A stretch of DNA of 64,000 nucleotides from JAHRAW01 sp965249835. GTDB taxonomy: Bacteria > Pseudomonadota > Gammaproteobacteria > Arenicellales > Poriferihabitantaceae. Below the pieces are notes generated by a model that worked only from the letters and a program-made list of their open reading frames with translations, ran no database searches and had not been told where the DNA came from. The position numbers and the translations under genes are program-made. Shown one piece after another: positions 26,027 to 33,728 of the stretch (position 1 is the first letter of the stretch; each line of letters opens with the position of its first letter). The DNA is taken from contig CBDFMY010000001.1 of assembly GCA_965249835.1 (NCBI GenBank), positions 310,001 to 374,000 on the forward strand. Reading direction: 5' to 3'.

Positions 26027-26788
26027 ATGTCAAGCAAACAGCCACGCAAACCAGCCATCTATCTGGGCGTCAACGTTGATCATGTCGCCACCATCCGCCA
26101 GGCGCGGAGAACGCCGTACCCGGATCCGGTGGAAATCGCGCTTCAGGCCGAACAAGCCGGTGCCGATGGCATCACCATGCACCTGCGCGAAGACCGCCGG
26201 CATGTGATTGAGTCGGACATTGAGCGCATGGCACTGCGCACCCGCACCAAACTCAACATGGAAATGGCGGCTACCGATGAAATGCGCGAAATCGCGCTAC
26301 GGGTAAAGCCCGCCGATGCCTGCATCGTCCCCGAACGCCGGGTTGAATTGACCACCGAGGGCGGGCTGGATGTGGTTCGCCAACGCGACCTGATTGCTGA
26401 TTTGGTGGCGGCTTTCAGCGAGTCCGGCATTCGCACATCGTTGTTCATCGACCCGGATCCAAAACAAATCGATGCCAGTTGCGAAGTGGCCGCGCCGGTC
26501 ATCGAACTGCACACCGGAAAATATGCTGATGCCCGCGAGCCCGAGGCGGTTGAGCGCGAGTTGCAAGCGATTATCGCCAGTGCGCAATACGCCGACCAGG
26601 CGGGAATTGTGGTGAACGCCGGTCACGGCTTGCACTACACCAACACGCAGGCGATTGCGGCGATTCCCGAAATCAATGAATTGAATATCGGCCACAGCAT
26701 CGTCGCACGCGCCCTTGCGGTGGGTTTTTTCCAAGCCGTCAGCGAGATGAGACAGTTGATGGTGGATGCGCGAAGCGGGGCGGTATAA
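26027..26788 (+). CDS. pdxJ: Pyridoxine 5'-phosphate synthase
   Basis: Condenses 1-deoxyxylulose 5-phosphate with 3-amino-2-oxopropyl phosphate to make pyridoxine 5'-phosphate. It is 253 residues with a TIM-barrel pattern. Conserved segments are LGVNVDHVATIRQARR near residue 12, ITMHLREDRRHV, LNMEMAAT, FIDPDPKQI and VNAGHGLHYTN. ATG 26027 gives the family start; the longer frame would add 31 unrelated residues. SerC, two genes away, supplies the other arm of the DXP-dependent PLP pathway. Confidence 0.95.
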   Translation: MSSKQPRKPAIYLGVNVDHVATIRQARRTPYPDPVEIALQAEQAGADGITMHLREDRRHVIESDIERMALRTRTKLNMEMAATDEMREIALRVKPADACIVPERRVELTTEGGLDVVRQRDLIADLVAAFSESGIRTSLFIDPDPKQIDASCEVAAPVIELHTGKYADAREPEAVERELQAIIASAQYADQAGIVVNAGHGLHYTNTQAIAAIPEINELNIGHSIVARALAVGFFQAVSEMRQLMVDARSGAV

Positions 26789-27151
26789 CCTACTGTCGCT
26801 TGCCTTTTCGTTGCCAGGCAAGGCACGCGAAGCGCAACACTACACAGCATAACAAACCGTAATAAACCATGGCGACGCCATAATAAAATGGGGCGAACAC
26901 AAAATTGTGCGCCGCATATTTTTCGTCAGGCAAGGCGCGCAAATAGCGCAGATTATTTTTTGTCAGGCAAGGCGCGCAAGGAGCGGTGGAGCGCGCCTAC
27001 TTTAAGTAGGTAAACGACAACGCGACGCAGCGCAACACCGCATGGCGGAAAATAAGCAAGCGAATGAGCGAGGGAGGGAGCAATACATTAAATATGTGAC
27101 CGACCGAGAAACGAAGCGCAACAAAGCATGGCGGAAAATAGGCAAGCACAA
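26789..27151. repeat. Spacer with a second repeat family (GGCAAGGCGCGCAAGGAGCG type)
   Basis: Holds partial copies of a ~110-base repeat with CAGGCAAGGCGCGCAAGGAGC, TAAGTAGGTAA and GCGCAACACCGCATGGCGG. Related copies lie at 31438-31690, about 35904-35995 and 50260-50400. Two sub-units (near 27030-27065 and 27115-27148) are direct repeats of each other. No gene. Confidence 0.65.
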
Positions 27152-27580
27152 TCACGCAATCAATGCCGCCACGGCACGTCGGCCATCGGTAGCCAGGATG
27201 TTATAGGTGCGGCAGGCGGCGGCAGTGTCCATTATTTCGAATCCGATGCGCCGACGCATCAGCGGTTGGGTGAGGGCGGGAGCGGGAAAGACCGTGTGTC
27301 TGCCGGTGCCGAGGATTACCACCTCCGCCCCAAGCGTGGCAAGTTGATGAAAATGATCAATCTTGAGGTCAGAAACCTCCTTTACATCCCACAATTCCAC
27401 CGACTGAGGTGTTAAAATCAAACTTTGTCGATACCAGATGTCCGCGATGCGGATGCGGTATCGTTCTTCATCGCTCGGCGTGTCCGTTTTCGTGTCGGCT
27501 ACCGCGCCGGTTTTTTTCGTGCCAAGCGTCCACGAGCGAATCAGTAGCGAATCCGGGCGATGATTGAGTTGAAGTTTCAT
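27152..27580 (-). CDS. Mth938-like domain (DUF498) protein
   Basis: A 142-residue protein of the Mth938-like family, which includes the mitochondrial complex I assembly factor NDUFAF3. Conserved parts are SLILTPQSVELWDV near the middle, GAEVVILGTGRHTVFP and GFEIMDTAAACRTYNIL. ATG 27580 is chosen because AGGA lies 9 bases upstream and MKLQLNHR is a plausible start. It is transcribed away from hom, with 116 bases between them. The bacterial role is not established. Confidence 0.88.
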   Translation of the reverse strand: MKLQLNHRPDSLLIRSWTLGTKKTGAVADTKTDTPSDEERYRIRIADIWYRQSLILTPQSVELWDVKEVSDLKIDHFHQLATLGAEVVILGTGRHTVFPAPALTQPLMRRRIGFEIMDTAAACRTYNILATDGRRAVAALIA

Positions 27581-27696
27581 GTAATTCGTCCTGCAGGGGT
27601 TCCCATAAATAGTAGCCCGCAGATTTTTTTTATTGTATAACATCAATCGCTGGTTAGTTTCCCGCCAGTTATAACCGATCGGAAAATTTTCTTACG

Positions 27697-29007
27697 GTGA
27701 ACGCTGTCAATGTTGGCTTGCTGGGCCTCGGCACCGTCGGTGGCGGCACGCTCGCGGTGCTGCATCGAAATGCCGATGAAATAAGTCGTCGCGCCGGGCG
27801 CGAGATTCGCGTGGTCAAAGCCGCGGTGCGGGATTTGAAACGACAACGATCGTTCAACACCGATGCCATTGCGCTTACCACCGACCCGTTCGAGATCGTC
27901 GACGACCCGAACATTGACATCGTGGTGGAGTTGATCGGCGGCGACCACATCGCCCGGGAGGCGGTACTGCGTGCCATCGATAACGGCAAGCATGTGGTCA
28001 CCGCCAACAAGGCACTCATCGCACTGCACGGCAACACCATTTTCGAAAAGGCACAGCAGCGGGGTGTGATGGTCGCCTTCGAATCTGCGGTGGCCGGCGG
28101 CATTCCCATCATCAAGTCGATTCGTGAAGGGCTTGCCGCCAACCGTATTGAATGGCTCGCCGGAATCATCAACGGCACCTGCAATTACATTTTGAGCCGG
28201 ATGGAGGAAGACGCGTGCGACTTCGCCGAGACGCTTGGTGAGGCGCAGGCGTTGGGTTACGCCGAAGCCGATCCGGCGTTTGATATTGAAGGCACCGATG
28301 CCGCGCACAAACTCACCATCCTCGCCTCCATCGCTTTCGGTATTCCTTTGCAATTCGAGCGCGTGTATGTGCAGGGCATCACCGCGATTACCGTCGAAGA
28401 CATCGCCTTTGCGCGGGAACTTGGTTATCGCATCAAACACCTCGGCATCGCCCGACGCACCGCCGACGGCATCGAACTTCGCGTGCACCCGACGCTGATT
28501 CCCCATAAGCGTCTGATCGCCAATGTCAACGGCGTGATGAATGCGATACTGGTGCGCGCCGATGCGGTGGGAGCAACCTTGTATTACGGTGCCGGCGCCG
28601 GCGCCGAGCCGACCGCGTCTTCGGTGGTGGCGGATCTCGTGGATGTGGTGCGCGCCATTACTACTGACCCGCAAAACCGCGTCCCGCATCTGGCGTTCCA
28701 ACCCGGCTCACTGGCGGCTTCGCCCATCTTGTCCATTGAGCAAGTCGTAACTGCTTATTATTTGCGCATCAGCGTTACCAACCGCCCCGGCGTGCTTGCC
28801 GCCATCACGCGCATCTTTGGCGATAGCGAAATCAGCATTGATACGATTTTGCAAAAGGGGCGGGGACGGCCCAACGAAAATGTGACGATCATCATGCTGA
28901 CCCAGCAAACCCGCGAACTCAACATGAATCAGGCACTAAAAAAACTTGCCGGGCTGGACACCGTCAGCGGTGAAATCATGCACATTCGTTTGGAGAAATT
29001 ATCTTGA
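27697..29007 (+). CDS. hom: Homoserine dehydrogenase
   Basis: Reduces aspartate semialdehyde to homoserine, leading to threonine and methionine. It has 436 residues: a Rossmann start VGLLGLGTVGGGT near residue 6, the substrate segment AGIINGTCNYILSRM near 155, GYAEADPAFDIEGTDAAHK near 187, and a C-terminal ACT domain from about 350 (RISVTNRPGVLAAI) that normally senses threonine. GTG at 27697 is the only start giving the conserved N-terminus. Its stop overlaps the recJ start. The usual neighbour thrC is absent here. Confidence 0.96.
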   Translation: MNAVNVGLLGLGTVGGGTLAVLHRNADEISRRAGREIRVVKAAVRDLKRQRSFNTDAIALTTDPFEIVDDPNIDIVVELIGGDHIAREAVLRAIDNGKHVVTANKALIALHGNTIFEKAQQRGVMVAFESAVAGGIPIIKSIREGLAANRIEWLAGIINGTCNYILSRMEEDACDFAETLGEAQALGYAEADPAFDIEGTDAAHKLTILASIAFGIPLQFERVYVQGITAITVEDIAFARELGYRIKHLGIARRTADGIELRVHPTLIPHKRLIANVNGVMNAILVRADAVGATLYYGAGAGAEPTASSVVADLVDVVRAITTDPQNRVPHLAFQPGSLAASPILSIEQVVTAYYLRISVTNRPGVLAAITRIFGDSEISIDTILQKGRGRPNENVTIIMLTQQTRELNMNQALKKLAGLDTVSGEIMHIRLEKLS

Positions 29008-30845
29008 GCGAGGGCTTGCAAAGCACTCAGACACGGAAGCAAATTACCCGGCGACAGCGGCAGTGCCGATGGCAAGATGAAGCGGAGAATTCGCGCGGCT
29101 TGCATCCGCTGCTACGAAGAGTTTTCGAAAATCGCAACATACAAACTTTCGCCGAACTGGATTATTCCCTGAACCGGCTACATTCGCCCGAGCAACTCAA
29201 GGACATCAAGCCGGCAACCGCGCTCTTGCAAACCGCCATCAAGCGCAACCAAAAAATTCTGGTGGTGGGCGATTACGATACCGACGGCGCCACCGCCACC
29301 ACGGTTGCGCTGCTCGGCTTGCGCGCACTGGGCGCGAAGCGGGTGAAATACCTCGCCCCCAATCGTTTTGAATACGGCTATGGCTTGTCGAAAGAAATCG
29401 CCGAAGTGGCGCTGACGCAATTTACGCACCAGCCTGAATTGGTTGTTACCGTGGATAACGGCATCGCCAGCCTGCAAGGCGTTGCCTTGCTGCGCGCCGC
29501 CGGCGTGTCGGTAATCGTCACCGACCATCATCTGGCCGGCGCACAATTGCCCGATGCCAATGCCATCGTCAATCCCAACCAACCCGGCTGCGGTTTTCCA
29601 TCCAAAGCCCTGGCCGGGGTCGGCGTGATGTTTTATCTGTTGCTTTCGGTGCGCGGCGCATTGCGACAATCCGGGCGATTTCAAGACGACCCAGAACCCA
29701 ATCTGGCAGAGTTGCTCGACCTCGTGGCACTCGGCACCGTTGCCGACATGGTGCCGCTGGATTACAACAATCGCATTTTGGTGGCGCAGGGCGTTGCGCG
29801 GGTTCGCGCCGGGCGTTGTCGAGCGGGTATCAAAGCATTGCTGGAAGTGGCGGGCAAGGATGTTCACAATTTCAGCGCAGCGGATTTTGGGTTTGTCATC
29901 GGGCCCCGTCTCAACGCTGCCGGGCGTATTGACGACATCTCCACCGGTATCGAATGTTTGCTCGCCGATGAGTACAACGATGCCGCCGAATATGCGCGAT
30001 TGCTCGATGAAATGAATCGCGAAAGACGTCAACTCGAACAATCCATGCAGGCACGCGCGCAGGAAATGGTTGCCGCACTCGACCTGCGCCGCTACGATGA
30101 CACTGATGACGATGATAATCAGCCTACTAATGAGGGGGGTTTTAACGGATGCCTGTTTGACCCCGAATGGCATCAAGGCATCGTTGGTTTGGTAGCCACT
30201 CGTATACGCGAAAAATTCAATCAACCGGTGGTCGCATTTGCACCGGCGGGCGACGAGAGTTTGCGCGGTTCGGCGCGCTCGGTGGCGGGTTTGCACATCC
30301 GCGATTTACTCGAATCCATTTCCGTTCGTTGTCCCGGTCTCATCGAAAAATTCGGCGGTCACGCCATGGCCGCCGGCTTGACCATCGCCGCGGAAAACTT
30401 TACGACTTTCTCCCGACATTTTGCTGAGATGGTGAACGCGCACTTCACCAACAACCCGCCCACTTGCGACATTCTTACCGATGGCGAACTCGCCGCCGAA
30501 GAATTTACTTTGGATGTGGCCGAGTTGGTGCGCTCGGCCTCGCCGTGGGGGCAACATTTTCCCGCGCCACTTTTTGACGGCAAATTTCGCGTAGTTGAAC
30601 AACGAGTGGTCGCCGAGCAACATTTGAAAATGAAACTCGCGCCAATCAATGGAGGCGAGCAAACCGATGGCGTTGATGCAATTCTTTTTCGCTATGTCGA
30701 ACCCGGCGAGGACGCGCCGCGCCTTGACACCGTGAAAGCGGCCTATCAACTTCAGGTGAACGAATTCAACGGCAAACGCTCGTTGCAATTGCTGGTGGAA
30801 TATCTGCAGCCGTGCGCGATGCCAACCGAAACCAATTCGTCTTGA
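29004..30845 (+). CDS. recJ: Single-stranded-DNA-specific exonuclease RecJ
   Basis: 5'-3' single-strand DNA exonuclease of recombination and mismatch repair. It has 613 residues against about 577 in E. coli. DHH-superfamily motifs: VVGDYDTDGATAT near residue 90, VTVDNGIAS near 150, the DHH in VTDHHLAG near 173 and GPRLNAAGRI near 300; the DHHA1 part shows KFGGHAMAAGLTI. A TTG start at 29004 overlaps the hom stop in a TTGA arrangement, suggesting coupled translation. A run of acidic and Asn residues near 365-375 looks like a lineage-specific insertion. Confidence 0.95.
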   Translation: MSEGLQSTQTRKQITRRQRQCRWQDEAENSRGLHPLLRRVFENRNIQTFAELDYSLNRLHSPEQLKDIKPATALLQTAIKRNQKILVVGDYDTDGATATTVALLGLRALGAKRVKYLAPNRFEYGYGLSKEIAEVALTQFTHQPELVVTVDNGIASLQGVALLRAAGVSVIVTDHHLAGAQLPDANAIVNPNQPGCGFPSKALAGVGVMFYLLLSVRGALRQSGRFQDDPEPNLAELLDLVALGTVADMVPLDYNNRILVAQGVARVRAGRCRAGIKALLEVAGKDVHNFSAADFGFVIGPRLNAAGRIDDISTGIECLLADEYNDAAEYARLLDEMNRERRQLEQSMQARAQEMVAALDLRRYDDTDDDDNQPTNEGGFNGCLFDPEWHQGIVGLVATRIREKFNQPVVAFAPAGDESLRGSARSVAGLHIRDLLESISVRCPGLIEKFGGHAMAAGLTIAAENFTTFSRHFAEMVNAHFTNNPPTCDILTDGELAAEEFTLDVAELVRSASPWGQHFPAPLFDGKFRVVEQRVVAEQHLKMKLAPINGGEQTDGVDAILFRYVEPGEDAPRLDTVKAAYQLQVNEFNGKRSLQLLVEYLQPCAMPTETNSS

Positions 30846-30858
30846 AGTCATCACGATT

Positions 30859-31437
30859 ATGCAAGATCAGGACAACGACAACACGCTGGTCGCGCGGGTG
30901 CGCGGCGGGGACAAACAGGCGTTCAACCTGCTGGTGGAAAAATATCAATACCGCATTCGCAGTTTGATTAGTCGATTGATTGCGGATTCGAGCGAACAGG
31001 AAGACATCGTGCAGGAAACATTCATCAAGGCGTATCGCGCCATTGGCCGATTTCGCGGCGACAGCGCGTTTTACACATGGTTGTATCGCATCGCGGTTAA
31101 CACCGCGAAAAATCATCTGGCAAGCAACCGCCGCCGGCCACCGACGCAGGATATCGAAATCAATGGCGAGGCTCCGCTGCGCACCCCCGAACGTCTGATT
31201 GAGACCAACACGCCGGAAGTGATTTTGCAAAACGATCAGTTGGTGGAAGCCATCCGCAAAGCCATCCGCGGGTTGCCGCAAGAACTGCGTCAGGCAATCA
31301 CCCTGCGCGAATTGGAGGGACTGAGTTATGAAGACATCGCCGAGGCCATGGGTTGCCCCATCGGCACCGTACGTTCTCGAATCTTCCGTGCGCGCGAAGT
31401 GATACAAACGGCAATGATGCCGTTGATGGATGAGTAA
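30859..31437 (+). CDS. rpoE: RNA polymerase sigma-E factor
   Basis: ECF sigma factor of 192 residues that directs the envelope stress response. Region 2 shows VRGGDKQAFNLLVEKYQYRI and QEDIVQETFIKAYRAIGRFRG, region 4 shows LPQELRQAITLRELEGLSYEDIAEAM and GCPIGTVRSRIFRAREVI in part. It starts 13 bases after recJ. The anti-sigma pair rseA-rseB lies downstream but is separated by ~650 bases of repeats, whereas these genes are usually directly adjacent. Confidence 0.95.
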   Translation: MQDQDNDNTLVARVRGGDKQAFNLLVEKYQYRIRSLISRLIADSSEQEDIVQETFIKAYRAIGRFRGDSAFYTWLYRIAVNTAKNHLASNRRRPPTQDIEINGEAPLRTPERLIETNTPEVILQNDQLVEAIRKAIRGLPQELRQAITLRELEGLSYEDIAEAMGCPIGTVRSRIFRAREVIQTAMMPLMDE

Positions 31438-31690
31438 ACTTCGCTTGCTTATTTTCCGCCATGCTTTGTTGCGCTGCGTCGCGTTGTCGCTTACTTACTT
31501 AATGTAAGCGCGCTCCACCGCTCCTTGCGCGCCTTGCCTAGCAACGAAAATACGGCGCGCAATTTTGCGCTTGTCTTTTCGTCGCCATGCGGTGTTGCGC
31601 TTCGTCACTCGGTCAGTCACATACTTAATGTATGCTCCATCCCTCGCTCCTCGCGCGCCTTGCCTGACAACGAAAATACGGCGCGCAATG
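31438..31690. repeat. Two tandem units of the GCGCGCCTTGCC repeat family
   Basis: Two related units, each running from CTT...TTTTCCG/GTCGCCATG through TTGCGCT, TACTTAATGTA and CTC.TTGCGCGCCTTGCC to ACGAAAATACGGCGCGCAA. They directly follow the rpoE stop. No gene. Confidence 0.7.
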
Positions 31691-32091
31691 TTTGTTCGTA
31701 ATTAATGAGTCCGGTCAAACCGGGCTTTTTTCTCAATGTGCTTTGGCTTCTCAACGCACTTTTGTCTTTTCAATTTACTATTGCCCTTTCATTCGTCCTC
31801 CTCGCCGGCAGGCGGGGATCCAAATGGCGGCGCAAGCCGCCCCGCACAACCGATAACGCATGCCAATCAATTACCCACCACCGGCATATGACATCCCAAC
31901 TCGTTATTAACATATGCGTTCGGCGTAGCCGAACTCCTTTTATCGCGGCATCAAAGCGGTTGAGTCCGGCTACGCCGGACGACATGTTTTAACTGGATTC
32001 CCGTAAAAAAAAACCGATTAACACCGAACTAATTCGCCCGAATACTGACTAAACTTACACGCCCCCAAATGCCACTGAAACAACCGGTATC
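31691..32091. repeat. Palindromic repeats between rpoE and rseA
   Basis: GTCCGGTCAAACCGGGC followed by TTTTTT (about 31708-31732) could end rpoE transcription. Then come a TTCTCAATGTGC module, a CGCCGGCAGGCGG module, TTCGGCGTAGCCGAA and GTCCGGCTACGCCGGAC hairpins. No gene. rseA may therefore have its own promoter. Confidence 0.65.
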
Positions 32092-32628
32092 ATGACAAAC
32101 GAAGAAATTTCCGCGCGTATCTCCGCGCTTGTTGACCAGCAGGACGATCCCCGGCAACGGCAGGAGTTGTTCGATCGCATGGCAGTTGATGCGGGCGCGC
32201 GCAAGGTGTGGCAGCGTTATCATTTGATCGGTTGCGTGTTGCGCGGCGAGGTTGAGCACACCGGCGCGGATCTCTGCGAGCGTATTCGCGCCCAACTTGC
32301 GCACGAACCGGCCGCGACCGAGGAAATGAGCGCCACCCGCCGTTATGCGCGTTGGCTTACCCAGGCCCTTGCTGGTCTGGTCGCTCCATTCATGAAACCG
32401 GCTGGCATGATGGCGTTGGCGGCTTCCATCGCACTGGCGGCGGTGATTGTTGTGAATCTAACCGGGCAAGAGGGCAACCCTAACCGCATCGCGGCTGACA
32501 CCGAAACGCGATTTCAAACCGAAGTCAGGGAAATGCTGGCGCAGCACGGTGAGTTCACTTCCTCGCCCGGGCTGAATGGCCTCGTGGTTTACGCCAAACT
32601 GGTTAGCAATGCACCCATCGAGTACTAA
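32092..32628 (+). CDS. rseA: Anti-sigma-E factor RseA/MucA
   Basis: Inner-membrane protein that holds sigma E inactive until cut by regulated proteolysis. It is 178 residues: a cytoplasmic anti-sigma domain (NEEISARISALVDQQ... WQRYHLIGCVLRGE), one transmembrane helix at about 102-123 and a periplasmic tail with FQTEVREMLAQHGEF. The motif KVWQRYHLIG is typical. rseB begins 5 bases downstream. Confidence 0.9.
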   Translation: MTNEEISARISALVDQQDDPRQRQELFDRMAVDAGARKVWQRYHLIGCVLRGEVEHTGADLCERIRAQLAHEPAATEEMSATRRYARWLTQALAGLVAPFMKPAGMMALAASIALAAVIVVNLTGQEGNPNRIAADTETRFQTEVREMLAQHGEFTSSPGLNGLVVYAKLVSNAPIEY

Positions 32629-32632
32629 GTTC

Positions 32633-33652
32633 ATGTCATCCTTGTCGCGAGCAACCGGCCAACCGCGGTCAATCCGCTTGGTGACCATGTTCATGATGAC
32701 CGTGCTGTTAGCGCTGCTGCTCTGCACGCTGATTGGCGTAAGCATCGCCCGTGCCAATCCCACGGACTGGTTGATGAAAATTAATCAGGCGGCGGCCAAT
32801 TTGAGTTTTTCCGGAATGTTTGTGTATTCCCATGACGGTCGAATCGAAACCATGCAAGTGGTGCGTCGGGTCAAGGACAAGAGGATGCAGGAGCGTTTGT
32901 ATTCCCTGAACGGCGAAGTGCGGGAAATTGTATGGGACGGCGATCGCATCTGGTGTTATATCCCGGAGCAAAATGTCGGCGTGCACGATTACCGCCAAAC
33001 CTTTGAAAGCGGCTTTCCACGCATCCTGCCCGGCGACATTAAAGGACTCAAGCAGAATTATCATTTCACCGAAGGCGACACCATGCGCATCGCCGACCGC
33101 ATGGCACGGCGCATCGATGTGATAGCCAATGATAATTACCGCTACGGCTACCGCTTGTGGGCCGATGTTGAAACCGGTTTGTTGTTGCGCTCGGATCTCG
33201 TGGATCAGGATGGTCAGGTAGTAGAGCAATACTTGTTCGTCACCATTGATGTGGACAGCGAAATCAGCGACCACGCTCTGCAAGCCGTTACTCGCAAGGA
33301 AAAACTCGTGTGGTATGGCGGTGACAAACCGCAGCCTTCGTCCTCCCCTGACCAATCAAAATGGCAGTTCAACCAACTACCCGCCGGTTATCGTTTAAGC
33401 AAATACATTCGCCGAATGTCGCCGCTGGAAGGGCGGGAAATCGAACATTTAATTTTCACCGACGGCTTGTCCACGGTATCGGTTTTCATCAAGCCGGCCA
33501 ACGCCGAACAAAGCGGCGCGGAAGGCCTGAGCCACATGGGCGCGGTGCATGTCTACCGCAGCATCATCAACGGTCACTTTGTTACGATCATGGGCGAGAC
33601 GCCGGCGCGCACCGTGGAATTACTCGCGTCAGGCGTGGCGTATACTCGTTAA
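32633..33652 (+). CDS. rseB: Sigma-E regulatory protein RseB/MucB
   Basis: Periplasmic protein that binds the RseA tail and shields it from DegS-type cleavage; it senses mislocalised envelope components. The 339 residues begin with a signal peptide (hydrophobic MFMMTVLLALLLCTLIG, cleavage after SIARA). Family stretches are LSFSGMFVYSHDGRIETM, IVWDGDRIWCYIP and LPAGYRLSKYIRRM. ATG 32633 was chosen as the first start after rseA; the reading frame begins earlier within rseA. Confidence 0.92.
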   Translation: MSSLSRATGQPRSIRLVTMFMMTVLLALLLCTLIGVSIARANPTDWLMKINQAAANLSFSGMFVYSHDGRIETMQVVRRVKDKRMQERLYSLNGEVREIVWDGDRIWCYIPEQNVGVHDYRQTFESGFPRILPGDIKGLKQNYHFTEGDTMRIADRMARRIDVIANDNYRYGYRLWADVETGLLLRSDLVDQDGQVVEQYLFVTIDVDSEISDHALQAVTRKEKLVWYGGDKPQPSSSPDQSKWQFNQLPAGYRLSKYIRRMSPLEGREIEHLIFTDGLSTVSVFIKPANAEQSGAEGLSHMGAVHVYRSIINGHFVTIMGETPARTVELLASGVAYTR

Positions 33653-33728
33653 GTGCAATCAAAGTGGTGTATGATTGCCCGGACTTATTCGGCATCACTC
33701 CGTCCCTGAATTTCTTCTGAATCTTTCT

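Noticed and set aside
27643..28701. 352-codon minus-strand frame opposite hom
   Set aside because: Antisense shadow of homoserine dehydrogenase caused by high GC third positions; hom has full family motifs.
29178..30296. 372-codon minus-strand frame opposite recJ
   Set aside because: Shadow of recJ; no recognisable domain and codon pattern follows recJ.
31708..31740. Riboswitch or attenuator upstream of rseA
   Set aside because: Only a simple hairpin with T run was seen; no conserved aptamer-like pattern.
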